Part shown: positions 40,501 through 55,041 of the stretch, piece after piece
Position numbering within the stretch: position 1 is the stretch's first letter
Layout: each line of letters starts with the position of its first letter
Assembly (NCBI RefSeq): GCF_040954835.1
Contig: NC_090706.1
Span: 23,941,148 to 24,005,147 of the forward strand
From: Lepisosteus oculatus
Taxonomy: Eukaryota; Chordata; Actinopteri; Semionotiformes; Lepisosteidae
Direction of reading: 5' to 3'
DNA length: 64,000 bases
Program-made: the position numbers and the translations under genes
Notes under the pieces: model-generated
Database searches by the model: none
The model's input: only the letters and a program-made list of their open reading frames with translations
What the model was told of the DNA's origin: nothing

Positions 40501-43129
40501 AAAAAACAGGGAAAAAATAATGCAAATAGGGAATAAAATCAAGAAGTTAGTTAGAAGAATAACATTTAATTAAGCATAAATATTGTATATATTTTGTACT
40601 TAAGCAAACATCACTGCAGTGAAAAAATAAAACTACAATAAATATTTTCAGCATAAAATGTTCTTGAAATTATAGTTTAATATATAACCTTAAATACCTC
40701 TTCTGTTACTAGTTTCTGGGCTTTAAATTACTATTATCGATAGTAAAAAAAAAATCTTTGAAATGTATTTGCATTATATAGTGAAAGCACTGATATGTTT
40801 CACAATTAATGTACTTCCTTTTCGTTAAGAATGAAAAAGGTCTAAATAATAATAAATTGAAATGCTTGAGGAACGAATGATCAAAAGCGCACACTGAAAA
40901 TTTCCAGATTGGCTGCCACAAGTTTTGTTTCATGAGCTTGAACCCTCTAGATGAGTAGCACCAACACAGCTTTTACTTAGACTTAGGAGCATTAAAGTCA
41001 TCTAAAGTTACTGATGAACAGTTACTCAGCTTTGATTGTAAACCGAGTCTTTATTTAATTATGTTATTGAGGGGAAATGTGCCAACCTATTTATTTTCTA
41101 GGATACAGTATTGGCTTGTAAAATTAAAAACAAACGTTTATTTTTCCAAGGCTGAAGTAAAGGGATTCCCCAGAGAAATGCAGAAATCTTTCTGTTTGTC
41201 ACCCTGAAGCTCTGAATCCATGTGAGCATTCCTCACTTTTCACTTTCAAAAATGCAAAGACGTTCGCAATTTTATCAGATTTGATCACCATTTTAATTCT
41301 GCATTTAAAGATTTCAAAATGCACATTTGAAGCTAAGTTATCTGATTGCTCACTTCAGACCAGCTATGAATGTAATCATTTCTTAAAGTGAAATGTAGGG
41401 TTCTTAAAACACATAAAACACTTTCCCAGGTACTCTAACCTCTGAACTGACATTTAAAACTTCTGAATGTCATACATTCATACTTATTTTCCTTCAAACT
41501 GTCAAAACTGCCAAAGAAAGAATGGATTCCCAGATGGAAATACTCCTAAGTGTCAGAAAGACTTCACTCTGAGAAGCTTCTCACAGTTTTATCACTGCCA
41601 AAAAGCCTTATCAACATTTAGTCAACTGTGCAGGTCTGGGAGGTAATGTTAACAGTGAGAAGTAATAAAGATACAGGCTTTTTCTTGATTTCATGGAGTG
41701 CTTTTGGCCAAGTGTATGTCCATCTGTATAAAGCCACATTGATACATGCTTTCCAGTTGTTTCCACCTCATCAAAGTTAGTTAAAAAAACAATCTGTACA
41801 GTCAGATTTTGCTAAATGTAAATATACAATCCCTATGTCCATTTCCATATTTTGTTTGATCATTAACGTGATCTGACAGCACAAACCAGATCACATCAAT
41901 GAATTTGGTCTGTTTAGGACCAAAATAAATAGTCATTTCCAATACAAAGTGTTATAGACTCACGTTCTAAACTACATTACATGACTCCTGACATGTATTT
42001 GAGTAAACACATTAAATAAATCTTTCAAACCCTAGTGTTCACAGGGTGAAAAAGTAAATGAAAAGTATCTTAAAGTAACATAAGAAGGCAAGATATTTTA
42101 TATATTTCTAAAGTTTCATCAAGTGCACAGAGGAATTTTCTTTGTGTCAGAATCAAGTAAAAGGTTATGCAACTCAATATTGTTTATTCTTCTATTCTAA
42201 ATTCAAAAAACAACTTCAATATATATAAACTGAAAGGCATGAAGAATACAACAAGTACTGGAAATACTAGCATTTCATTACTCTCAGTGTATATATTCAT
42301 TATATAAAGTCTAAGACATCTTAGACACTAAGAGGAGATTTACAAGTGATGTATCTTATGTGCAACTATTTGCTCAAACCCTAAACCAGTGATTTTCACT
42401 GTTATAATGACTTCGTTACTAATAAAGCTTTGTGTTGGTAACAAAAAACAGTTTAGTCTTTTAGGTAACTTTCATTCACATTAATGAGATTTTTAAATAA
42501 ATGGTAAACAATATCTGAACACTCAAGAGGAAGTGTAAAGATTAGCTAATCCAACTCATTTACCAATCAAATCTATTCAATTTATTTTCAGGTGATCCTC
42601 ATCAATAACAGTATTTGCACCCTTTAACACTTATATACATCCAAAAGATTATGTTTTGTAGTACAGAATGCAGCTGTATCAAGATCAAATTAAGATCACC
42701 ACAGAACTGTTTCTGCACTAAGGAGTGGAGAGAGTAGAACAATACAAAACCTGTAAGACTGCTAGAGAAGCGTATACTGTATATATATATATGAAGTGTA
42801 ATTTAAGTGTTTGTGAGATCAAAAGATATAATGAACACAAAGCAAATCACTAATATATGTTTAATGCGATTCATTAGAACACCAATCCATTTATGAATAC
42901 AGAAGCTTTTTTTAAAAGTAAGAAAGTCATTACTTGCTCCCCTCAAATATAACACAAGCTTTTCCAATTACATGTACTTTATCATTTATTTATTTTATTA
43001 ATTTGTGTTATGACTAAGGGTTTATTTTGACATTTACAAGTTACTAATATTGACCTTTGCTGAGAAAGTGGGTCTTTAAAGTCAAGGAATTCCAGTCTTC
43101 CTTCCATTCAACAGAAAAGCAAAGTGTGT
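37555..43129 (-). other. tcf7: tcf7 5' intron, no gene recognised
   Basis: AT-rich. A (TA)n run lies at 42780-42792. The forward frame 39563-39940 (125 codons) has no known domain and lies in mildly less AT-rich sequence. I did not identify TCF7 N-terminal exons here. Confidence 0.5.
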
Positions 43130-43159
43130 CTGACTTTTGTCAGTCTTGACAAAAGTCAG
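43130..43159. repeat. perfect 13-bp hairpin
   Basis: The arms 'ctgacttttgtca' and 'tgacaaaagtcag' are exact reverse complements around a 4-base loop 'gtct'. It lies in the large tcf7 intron. Function unknown. Confidence 0.85.
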
Positions 43160-46100
43160 TCAATTCCTATAATTTCAAGAAGGATGTGGGTGTGCTACCA
43201 CTGGGTACATTACTAAACAAGTCTCTTTAAAATGCACCAGCGGGTCGGCTGCATTTAAACCAAATAATCTGACAAAACAATGTAAGGGTTTCTAAAAACA
43301 AAATGAAATAAGAAATACTTTTTCACCTGATATCAATAAAACTAAAGTATTATCTTAAATAGGTTTTCAGATTCAGGTCCTCCTTTAAATAAGTTCAAAA
43401 TGGTGGCATTGTGATATCTAAAAGTGAAGTCAGGGTGGTGCAGAACACACTCTTTCAGAATAAAACTTTTAACAGTTACAACTCTGTTCCTTAGCCCTTA
43501 CATCCATGGAGGATCAAAAACCTTAATTTAGATCTCTCTAACTTTATTTTACACATCATATTTCTCATAAACAACTTAATACAAATTATGGCTCAAAGAC
43601 AGAACAAACCATTTACTTTCCTATTCTTAGTGCATGTGTAGTGGGTATACTCAGATTATCATATTAAACTCCATTGAAAACCATAGAAAATCCCATTGCA
43701 GGTTAATTTGGATTCCACCACTGTCATATTCCTCTGGAAATGAGCAGGCCTAATGAAAATGGGAAGTGTTAAATGGAAAAAAGCACATAGCTTGCCTAAC
43801 GTAGGCAGGGGAAAAAAAGTAAATTGCAGGGATCAAGTTAAAAACAGTCCTTTCATGTAATAATTTATTCCTTTTGATTAATTCACTTTACCCCTCTGGC
43901 TGAAGTTATTATAGCAGAGATGCCCCCCACAGCCGGTTTGTTACCACCTGCTGGGCTGGGCCATGATAGGGCTCAGAACAGCCCAGGACTGGAAGCAAGC
44001 AGCCATGCTGTTCCCATGGTTACCATCTTGAACAGTTGAAAGGCAAGAAGTCTTGCTCCAGCATCTGTCATTGGGAGAGCTTATGAAAATACAATATATA
44101 CTTCCTCTTGGAGCTTCTTGTGATTTAATAGTGATAATATTCCAGAATATACTGAACACGAGGTGTGCTTTATAATTATCAAGTCCTAAATTACTACCTA
44201 AATTATAGACTACCAGATTGTTAAATCTTTTTTTATAAACTTTTTATAACTTAATAGTTTAATATTAAATATTAAAATGAAGAATATGCATTCAAGAAGG
44301 AGAAAAAATAACCATCTCTCAAATTTTCAATACTTTCCATATCAGTGGAAAAAGTTAACTGATTAAATGGTCAAGAGTCACTCCTGGAAGAAATTAAGAA
44401 ATTCATATTTTCTCCACACAAAATAAAGGCAACTGATAGTGAACGTCTCAGCCTTTGCCATGTCTCAACAACCCTGGTTGAGCATTATACAAGTTTTGCA
44501 GAGGAAGATCATACTAATCACAAAACTCAGCAGTTATATTTTTAACTATTCATAGATATCATTAAAAAGAAAATAAAAAAAATGATAATGTATTATATGA
44601 AAATGATATGTCCTGTTCATTTCTTGGAGAAGTAAATTCTATTTTAAAAGTTAACTTTCTGAGAAAACCACTGTTCTGTGCTGAATTAGTGGGACATCAC
44701 AAATGAGTCTCTTAGCGATGCCACTCTTTATTTTGAAACTAAATATGTATTTTCCCTCTTTAGTTGAGAAAATTGCATGGCGCTTACTGAATGTTACAGA
44801 AGAAATAGCAAAGATGTATCAACAGATAAGCTCTACATCAAAAATCATAAAAATGCATAAAAAAGAATGTAAGGCATTATGGTTTTCCTATATGAAGAAA
44901 GTTTAAAAGTACTCTGGAAATGTGTAAACAAAATGCTCCAGGACTACATGCTGTACTCATTTTATAAACTAGTAAAAAAACATCTGATATGATCCTAAAT
45001 GAAAGTACTTTTGAAATGTTATTTATACCTCAGGTTATTCAACATCCATTTGTGACTAGTTTCCCTTCTAACTAGTCATTGTTCAATTTCACATTGCATC
45101 TCCTAACCAGTCATACAAGATTTACATACTTCAGAAACAATATACTCTGCACATTTAAATGAGTCTAACACAAGAACACTCTCGATAACAGACATTCACA
45201 TCTAGAGTCCTTCAACTTCACTGTCAGAGATACAACAAAGATGCAAAATACTGAACAGAACAAGCTTCTTCTCTGCCTCTTAAATAAAGTTAATCAATAA
45301 AAAAAGAAATGTAAAAAGCTGAAATAGGAAAAATGTCATTTTTTGTAAGTGCTTTCATAATCCTGGCCTCTTTATGCCAATTTATTGGAACACTAGTTGT
45401 TTGCGAAGTGCAATTAAACAGAACACAACTGCAGGCCTTTTCAGGTGAGGCTAATGCCTGGAATGTCTATTACCCTGTTTGTTCCAGCACCCAGTGCTGT
45501 GTACTAGGTCACGAAATCCTGTAAGGCGCAGTCACCTTTGAACAATCACAGGTGGCCACTCCAGCAGCTGTGAGATTCAATTACAAAGCCTCAAGGAGGA
45601 TATGGGCTGCGGAAAGTGTGAAAACTTAACAGCACTTCGCTTCTTCTGCGCTTCAGAAAGTTTTCCCTCAGTTTTTGTGGGTGCAGAATAGGAGGAAATA
45701 CATTCCTAGAAGGCGAATCTGAAAGAATACAGTAGTAAAGGAGCAGCCAATATGTGCATTTGAAGCTGCAGTTTCATCACAACACCCAGTAGTACTGTGA
45801 CCATAAAGATTTACACTAGCAAAACAAAACCATTTCCATCAGAAAAGACAAATTCAAAAGTCATATATCCATCGCCCTCAGTAATCCACGGTTTTGACAC
45901 ACTGGCAATTAAGCTTGGAAATCCTGCATTAGTGTGCCCTCTGAGAAACTAAACTGCAGTTTGTGGCTGTAGTTCCTGGATGGAAAAAGATTATAGCAAT
46001 TCACATTGGCTTCACCATCACTATATGACAAAGCAAGTCATTGATGAATGGCTGTACATTAGTACTACATTTGCTAGCTAAAAAACAAATGGCGAGATAA

Positions 46101-49100
46101 TTGAAACCACTCAGATTTCGGAAGGAGAAATGTCAGAATTGTATTAAAAGGGAATTTTATAGGCGCTTTTCTTTTTTGGCAAGACGACGTTTCTCTTACA
46201 TCTGGATCATTGCATTGAGACTGTTAATGTAATGTTTTATATGGCTTTTCGAATGTAAAACTGCCAGCTATTTTTGAACTCCTGGAGAGCTGCTAATTGG
46301 AATGAGATGGGTGTTTATACACCTGGTAACCGCAGAGAATCAAACAAGCTTTGTATTGATGACAAGCACAGAAACGGAAGCCTTTTAGTTCGAAAACAAA
46401 AAAACTGTTACACATACCTGCATTTTAATTTCTTTCAGGACATTTTATATCTGTTTATTAAAAAAAATATATCACAATAGACATTTAATGTTTCAAAAAA
46501 ATAAATTACGTTTCATTTTAAGATTAAAATTCTTCTCATTCTAATTAAACTCTACCCCAGCAGCCATTTATCTTAGTCAGTTTTTCTCATTACAGTTGTG
46601 TAATGTCAAAGTTGAAGCACAATATAAAGATGGTGCCATTTTTATTTGACAAATGGTACAATTAACCAAACTGAAGATTAAATCGTATCCAAAGAAACAA
46701 TATATTTGGGGATGGAATAAAAAAATCCAGTCAAAGAAACTGCTATAAACTGCATCTTTTCAGACTGTGAGTTAAATGCATTTATTGGTCAAACCATGTA
46801 TTAATTCTTTTCTTGCTGTCTCCCTTAAAACAAACAACAGAAAATGAAAAGCAACAACTAAGCCATGCTGAAAAGGAGTTCAGGAATTATAGAAAAAAAA
46901 CATTCTGAAAATGATTAGTTTTTCAGACGACACCTTTTACTTCAATTAAACACAGTCCCTGTGTAGTATTGCCTTTTAATGTGTTATCAAAACCACTTTA
47001 AACACTTGTGATCAATCACACTGCAGCACAGGACACAGAATGAACTGCAAAGGGGTTCTCCTTGTGACAAAGGTTGAAGAGCTGGATGGTTTTAAAATTG
47101 TATTATAACACCCTCACTCACGGATCCCCAGCTATTATCACTGTCCTCTTCAGATCTATTAAAGCTTGCCATTTACCTCTCTTGTATGTTATTAGCAGAA
47201 GGCTCCTGAATTCTCTTCTCTTTAATCTCTTATAGATGTTTCTATTGATGGGACTATTGATTTGATGTTCATGCTTTTGCTTTTATCTCTAGGAACTCAA
47301 AGCACCTTCATGTCCTCCTCTGATGTGTAATCATTTAACTATTCCTTGACTACATTACTGCAGAACTAATTAATGTCCCCATTGCATTTTTTTTCCCTTC
47401 AGATAAACTCAGGATGGTTATTTCTTAATAGTTTCTCTTTGAGCTTCAGCTAATGTAATGCTGTGTAGTGCTCCTTAAAACACAGTCCTGGCAGGTTTAC
47501 AGTAGAGCTGGTTGTGCTTGTCTTATGGTCAGTACTTCATAAAACACACAAGAGACATTTCATTAAACTCTTTAGCTACCAACAGCATTTCATGCTAACA
47601 GATTTGTGGAATAAAAACTAATGATTAAATAAATCTATTGGTAGGCACAAAACAGTATTACTAATATCAAGGATAGCTGTACACACTTTTGAGTACTCAC
47701 AATTCGCATAATATTAATTATTAAGAGGGCTTTCAGAAATAAATTTCAAAGCCAACTGGTAAAATGTAAATTAGCCGGATGCTTACTTCTAATAGAAGGA
47801 GATTGATTAGAAAGCTATTTTTTTGTTTCTTGTACAATTCCCTGTTGAATGACTAATCAGTGCTCCTTACACAGTAACAAAGATCAGACAACAAGCTCTC
47901 ACTTTAGAAATGCTGATGGACCCATTGAAAAATTAATCTAACCATGAACACTATCTGGTTAAATTATAAAAAAACAGGAAGTAAGTGAATTCCAAAGTAA
48001 CCAGCCATCTTTTTTAATCAGATTGATCAGTCTTGATAACAAAGTACAAAATTCTGCCTATTGCAGTGTTGCAGATTTGATAAGCAAAGCAGCGTGCAAA
48101 TAAAAAAAAACATTCAACACTAAGGGGCATTTTTACTGCAATGTGGACGGCCTTATAAAGACAGAGCCCCAGACTCTCAGCTCCTCAGGTAGTGAGGCTG
48201 GGTTTGAGAGACTTTCAGACAAACCCCATATGCTGTGTTTCTTATGAGAGAGGATAGCTCTGAACTGACACAAAGGCCTAAGGCCCACAGTGCACACTGA
48301 TGATTTGAGTACCACTACATGGCTCCTTTCATCCCCCCACTGAAGAACATATCTTCTCTGCCATTCCTGACAAGCTGGTTGAAAACACAGGCCTGCTGAG
48401 TAATGGCAAGCTAAACTCAACAGGTACACAGCCATAGTCCTGAAAACCACGAGGCAGGGAAATACAAGTAATATATTATTGTGTGCATTTTAGAGAGAGA
48501 TACTGCTAAGTCTTTTCTCCCTCATTTTAAGTACTGCAGCCTATGGTTTGGGGAATCTGCCAACCCCCCCCCCACCCACCACCATAGGGTGTATTGAGCA
48601 ATCGATCATCTGAACAAATAACATAGTGAAACTTGTTACTATGTAATTTTCACCTCAAAATAAAGTGGTGCAGACTTTTCTTTTACCTAAAATAGTCCGA
48701 AATGAATAGGACACGCTGCTTTCCCGATTATGGTTAGATACAGCATGATCGCCCACACCATCCCCTGAACAATACCCCTTATTTGTCTTGCGGTCTGGCA
48801 AATTGTTTGCAATTATTTGTAATGTAAATATGTGGTCACACATACAAATACCGCCTCCTAGAAACCACATCTTCTGCTTGAGTGGCTGGACTGACTTTAT
48901 TTTCTAATTGCTCACTGACTCCCCTTTGCCAAAGGCTAGTTATTTGAGCCAAGAGACATCCCAACAGCATTTTTATTTTTCTTATTGCTGCACTGTGGCT
49001 TCAGATGCTTAAGATAAGCAGTTCTGTTTCATCCCTCTCCAGTACCAAGATGGAAAAAACTACAGAGTTGTGCCACTCTACAGAGGCTAGTCTTTTAAGG

Positions 49101-52100
49101 CAATCTTCCCCACATCTTCCAGAACCTAAGACCTGCACTGAATGAGCATGTCCATTTGATTAGATAATGTCCTGCTCTTAAAACTGCTGATCATTCAGAT
49201 AAACACAGCCAAAAATTATTGTAACGCTTGAAAGGAGTGTGCTTATTGTACCTGAGTCAACATATAATGTACATGCTCTGTGCTAGCATAAAAAAACAAC
49301 AATTAGCTGCAAACCTCTGGCTTAACTGATAATGAGACTGTGCTTGTTATTGTTTAACTAAAAAAAGACTAGATGAATTATGACCAAAACACTTAAAAGT
49401 TTCCATCTAGCAGCCTCCCCTTGCCACAGTTTTAGAACTCTGCTACTCAGGTGACAAGAAATACCGTATATTTATTTTCCATGGTAAACCACATCTGGTT
49501 TAACCTCATATAACTGTACTAACAGAGCAAACAGTCACAAGCTGCAGAGAAGCCCCCCCAAAATACACAAGTGCACTGATCTACTGATTAATCTTGTTTT
49601 ATCATTCTTTTAAAGCAACAGTAACTAAAGATTTAGCATTATCCTAAACACACAAAAACTGTCAGAGTCCTTGATCTCACAATTAAAATAACAAAAAGAC
49701 ATCAAGAGCTACCTGGAATGGAACTGTATTTTGCTGGAAAACACAAAACAGAAAAAAAATTAAAAAAAACGTTGGGAATAACCTCAATGCTTGAAAATGT
49801 TATAAACTGACTAATTTCTTAAATACTATAAAAAAACAAGAAATTAAAAAAAATTACAGAAGTGTGCACTACAATTCTTACTGTTGCACCCTGTAAAAAT
49901 ACTATTTATTTTTCCAGTTTTCATGTGGTATTGCCTAGAACTTAATGCTAGTAAAATGCAAAACTTTTAGTTTAATAAAATTTATGTCAGATACAGAATA
50001 GTTATTATCCATTTAAAAGGTTAACCATTCTCAACAATGGTTCTATTTGATAGCTTTATTTTTTTGGTCAAATAAGGTATTCCACTATATAAAGTTAAAG
50101 CAATGATTTTATTCAGTCAACAGACATGTTCTGCGTGTATGATGTATATGCTGTTTTGCACAGATTCAGTTTCTAAATCAATTTATTTTCTTAGTAAGTT
50201 AATAAGCTGCTCCACCCACACACATATTTAGGAACCTGAACCTTACAGTAGATAGAACAGAAACAAAGAACTGATAAAAGATGGAAAGTGGTTCATGTTA
50301 GGATAACCTGTTCACCAAAAGAAACGGGAAACTTCCAGAATATCAGTCCTGCACCCTCCCACCTCCCTTTCCCAAAAGTCAATATATTGACTTCATGTCC
50401 CATTAATGAATACATAATAGAAAACAGGAGTCACTGGGTTTCTGGAAATTAATGAGAAAGAAAATTTCCTTTAGCTTGATTGGGCTTGTGGTTTTAATGA
50501 AGTTATAAAGTACATTTGTTATGGTAATTTTAATTTGACACATTTGTTCCAAAACCAAGAAAAAGGAGTTAAAGAGAAGAGAGTTGTAGCCTAAAAATTA
50601 ATTGGATTAAATATTTTTTTATATTTTTAAATAATATGAAGCCTGGAATTTAGAAAGAAGTCAAACATTTATTTTTTTCTAGAAAACTCCCCACGTGTAA
50701 ACTTGTAAAGAATTTTATCTGGTCCAATTGGAGGCAGAAGTTTCATTTTCTTACATTATTAGGTAATATATGAACTTGGAGTATATTATACAGAATATGA
50801 TAAAAGCATGCATCCTTTCACATATACCTGAGATTACTATAAATTTATGTTTGGTGTGTATGAAACATCTGTTAACCGGTCTTTGATCAAATCTATTTTT
50901 TGTTTTAGTTTTTTAGCCTCACTTCAGAAAAAATTTACATAGCTTTCTTCACACTGCTTTTAGGATGTGGATTGCAGTTTATTTTTTTTTACTTAACATG
51001 CAGGGTGGCAACTTGTCGGCAAGCGAATAAAAATCAAATGGCAGACGCTAGGAAATAATAAATAGCCTTAGGCCTTTAGTTAATCACTTAGGCCCATAAG
51101 TACTCCCAGTGGATTAAAGATGAGCACACAGAAACTTGCGCACAGTCCCACAATGTGGTCTGTTCCTGCATAGATCGGATGGGAGCAAATGAACTCCATA
51201 GCACTCTATGTCAAGTTAAATGGGGTTTAAACTGCTGGCGTCTTCAATTGGACTGAGAAGCGAGAATTATTCTTCCAGCTGCCAGCCCTACTGCAGAGAG
51301 AACAGCCTGTCCTGTGCTGTAAAAATGTGCTTGTGCCGTCTCTGGCCTGTTCTTTCACTAGAAAACAAGCTATTCTGGTGGCCTTTGGCATTTGCCACAG
51401 ATGCTGCTAACCCCAATTAAAAGTTAAATTTCCAATAAAGAAGTAAAATCCCAACTGTAGAGGGCCATGGGTATATAGTGACATCATACTCTGCTTGTTC
51501 ATTCATTTGGCCCTCCTTGAGCAGATCAATAGATGGTATGTACCTGTGCATTTCCAGATTCCTGCAGATACTGATCTCAGCAGAAGGTGAGGTTTCATTT
51601 TAGTGGTGTTGAGAAGGTGTATAACAAAGGAGCCACAGGATGAAAAAAACACACACCAAAGGCCTATTCGTTGTGGATGCAAAAGAAAACGGATGATTAA
51701 TATTATGTCCTTCAGCTTTCAATTTTACTATTGCTGAGATATAAGTTTAAGCACACACATAGCCAAGTGCATTTTGAAAAAAAAAACTGTAATTGAAGAG
51801 AAAAAAAAAACATTTCTGAAACCTCCAGAGCAGATAAAAGGAAAGGAACAGAAAGTGGTTTAGATCCTGTCTATTAACAATGAAAACAAACAACACACTT
51901 TCATAGGTAATATGCAATAGGGATAAACCACATAAGATAAACAACTGGGCAAAACTGCAATGTTTTTTTATACTCTTGATGTGTGAAAAGTGTGTGAAAT
52001 ACATTTAAAACTTAGCTGAGGATAATGATGTGGGATGAAAGTGTTATTTAAACTGTTAACAGACACATTTAAGTAAAAGAGGAATTCAACATTTTATTCT

Positions 52101-52447
52101 CTTCATTTTTCATTTGCTGAAGGGGTAACTGAAAATTCATACTATGTGACAGGTTAAACTGTGAGCCCAAAAAGTGTTTCAAACAGTTCCATTTTCTTAC
52201 TGAAAAATAAGCAAAAGTTCACAAAAATGTTGCATATAATCAAACGTCGGCTGTTGCAGTTAGGGAATTATTTCACAACAGAAGAAATCGTTTCCTTACA
52301 CCTTCTCTTTTCTACGATGGTGTGTGAGAAAACGAGCAACATATAAATGGGAAAAGTTCCTGAAAGTAAAGCACAACGCACAGACAAGAATGAGAGAAAG
52401 CAGTAGCATTGCTCCATCACTCTAAAACGGAAGGGCTATGAAATAGT
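43160..52447 (-). other. tcf7: tcf7 5' intron, no gene recognised
   Basis: About 9.3 kb AT-rich. There is a C-rich tract at 48564-48580. Less AT-biased segments at 45360-45670 and 51000-51420 look like candidate conserved noncoding elements but cannot be verified. The minus frames at 43941-44159 and 48133-48450 show no domain. Confidence 0.5.
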
Positions 52448-52760
52448 TAAGTTCTTTTTTCAAGGTGTTTCTGACTGTTTGAAGACGTTCCTCCCGAGGT
52501 GGTACCAGGTGCGCATGTGGTTACCGGCTTCTTATTGTTTACTGCAAACTCCCTTCCGCAGCTCTTTGTCTCGCGCTGTTTACTCCATCCTCGCAAAATC
52601 AGATAACGCAGCAGAGGGAGTGCGTTCTCTGTTTTCGTCTCACTCTCTCTAGCCCTCTGCCTTTCCCACACACACACACAACCAGAGTGACACATACACA
52701 CTTGCCAGCAGAGCTCACGTACTGTACCGGTCGTTCAAACCACACCGTGCATCATCAATA
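52448..52760 (-). promoter_or_regulatory. tcf7: CpG-enriched block, candidate internal tcf7 promoter
   Basis: Roughly a dozen or more CpGs occur within about 300 bases, against near absence around it. A (CA)n run at 52669-52681 and pyrimidine-rich sequence adjoin. TCF7 and LEF1 are known to have internal promoters producing forms without the beta-catenin-binding region. A role here is inference. No start codon linked to the SNK exon was identified. Confidence 0.35.
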
Positions 52761-54894
52761 AGATCCAATCTCTAACAGCCTCTCACTACAGTACTCAAAA
52801 TGCACTGTCTGCCACTGCTTGCCTACGAATAAAAAAAAAAACTCAAGCCGTACAGGATGTTTATCAGAAGCGCAAGGTAAGGCCACTAATGTATGTGCAA
52901 GGACGAAAAGGCTAAGGCATGTTTTTCTTTCAACAGCAATCCTACACAACCCACAAAGAGAACCCTCGGTGAAGCTTCTGTAACGTTTGAGCACCTCATA
53001 CCCGTACTGATTGGTGCAGCAGATTTGACACTTTCTCTTTCAGACTGCACTACACACATTAACCAGTTGCATGAAGGCCATGCTTCCATGTCAAAACACA
53101 TTCACTCAAAGAAAAAACTATTATTCTTTGGATTAGTCCACTTCTAAGGTACCCTTCACGCTTTGTTTTTGTTTTATCTTACTGTGGAAGGCTTAGCACA
53201 AGGCCAATTATAAGATTGACAAAAAATACAAATTCTATTAAACTTGCAAAATGCAATGCAAAATAGATTTCATTCCACTTCAAACAGAAGAAAAAAGATT
53301 TAGATTTCACAGTGATATGTATCATTAGACATGATCTGCACTCTGTTCAATGTCCTATGCACCAGTGGTGTTGGCCCTATGGTTCTTTTGGTGGTAACCA
53401 CAAGCCAGAATGCAAAGTTTGGATCATTGCAGCTAACCTGTCTGTACGAAGCTATATTACTAAGCTAATCTCTGCGGTTTATAATCAAAGGCTATCAATA
53501 TTAAGAACACATTTCATGAAAGAGTTGTTCATTCTTATAACATGGATTACGAATGAAAGGGATATCCATCTGCTCACCAATTATAAAACCTTTATAGCCA
53601 CCTGCTATAAACCTGCACTTTTTTGCATGTAAAAAAAATCTTGAGCGCAGAAATCAATTCTTGATCACAAGTGCTGACTGGTTGCTATCGGGTTCACGAA
53701 TGCATGCTTCATGGTGATCTGGTAGATTCAACATGCAACCAAAGTTATTATTTTTGGCAATGCTAGTCACTGGCAGATGCAACTTCAGTATGATTTCCAT
53801 TAAAAACAAACCAAAAATCCCATAAAACAGATCACTATAAATTTTAATTAAAACAAAAACAAGATGTTCTAATGAATTCACATAATGGGTGCTCAATACA
53901 GAGACATAGTGACATATGAGCAACACCACATAGCCTGCGACACAAGCTGAGGGGGTCTTTAAGCAACCCCCACATCAGCACAGTTAACTTAGTTTTTCCC
54001 TACATGCTTTTCTTCAAGCTCAACCATTAAGAACGAGCTTCCCATCTGATTCAAATGAAATGGCAGAATGCTAATGACTTTCATGCTAACCATTTAAAAC
54101 GCAATGCAATTTTTGAAAAGATTTTTTTTCTTGTTTGATATCTACAAAGACCTTGCTCTCAATCCCATAAGCAAAGCCCTATTTTTAGAAGTGAAATGGT
54201 TTCCAGTTGGCTCCAGAGGACCATAGGGGAAAAACCACACTGAAAACCACATTCCATAACATTTGAAAGGGACAGAGTAGCTTGGTGGAGTTGGGATGGC
54301 TCCTATTTAACCAATTAAATGCTAGGTTTGTCAGTGAAGATGAATCGCATAAATTATCTTCTTTACTCTGAGACAAACTGCCTGTACTATTTTCATGCCA
54401 AAGACCAACAAGACAAATGTCTTGGAAAATAAGAAAACACGTTTAAATTACTGTCTGTAATGGTGAAAGTGGAAACCTGTAAGTAATCTTTACAAAACTA
54501 ACCATTTTACTTTATTCTCTTTTAACACATTTTTTTTCTTAAGGCAACTAATTAATTGACTGCAGCCCAGATTGTAATAGTTGTTACATTTTGGTGTTAG
54601 TGTTTTCAAGGATACACTTTAAAATTCTAAAAGTATAACAGGTTGAGAATAATGCTTTGGTTTCAAACACATTACTTAATGTTTTACTTAATAATCATGC
54701 TACTTAAACTGTCAACAGTTTAGCTAAAAGCAAACCAAATTCTTCAACATCTATACATACATTTGCCTGGTTTATGGTCAAATTTAAGAGAAACAGAAAG
54801 GAGAAAGGTGAAGCATAGGGGCCCATTTTGGACATTTTATTATTGTTTTCAACCTGATATGTTAGTTTAAAACATATTGTACAATAATAGCCTG
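52761..54894 (-). other. tcf7: tcf7 5' intron, no gene recognised
   Basis: Frames of 60-106 codons on both strands have no domain that I recognise. No repeat identified. Confidence 0.45.
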
Positions 54895-55041
54895 GACATT
54901 AGCCATTTATATAGCAAGAGCTGTTATTGCTCTTTGAGTAAAGTACCTTGTTCAAGGTTACAATAGCAGTGTCTCACCAGAGATCTGAAACCATGATTGG
55001 TCTGGTGTCCACAGCTCTAACCACTACTCCACACTACTGCC
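54895..55041 (+). repeat. SINE-like fish repeat
   Basis: Contains 'aagtaccttgttcaaggtta', 'caatagcagtgtctcaccag', 'agatctgaaaccatgattgg' and ends 'agctctaaccactactccac'. This arrangement is frequent in fish genomes. It is noncoding. Confidence 0.6.

Noticed and set aside
48133..48450. 105-codon minus-strand frame as an upstream tcf7 exon
   Set aside because: Does not contain TCF/LEF N-terminal motifs such as the beta-catenin-binding acidic segment, and no matching donor in phase 0 is evident.
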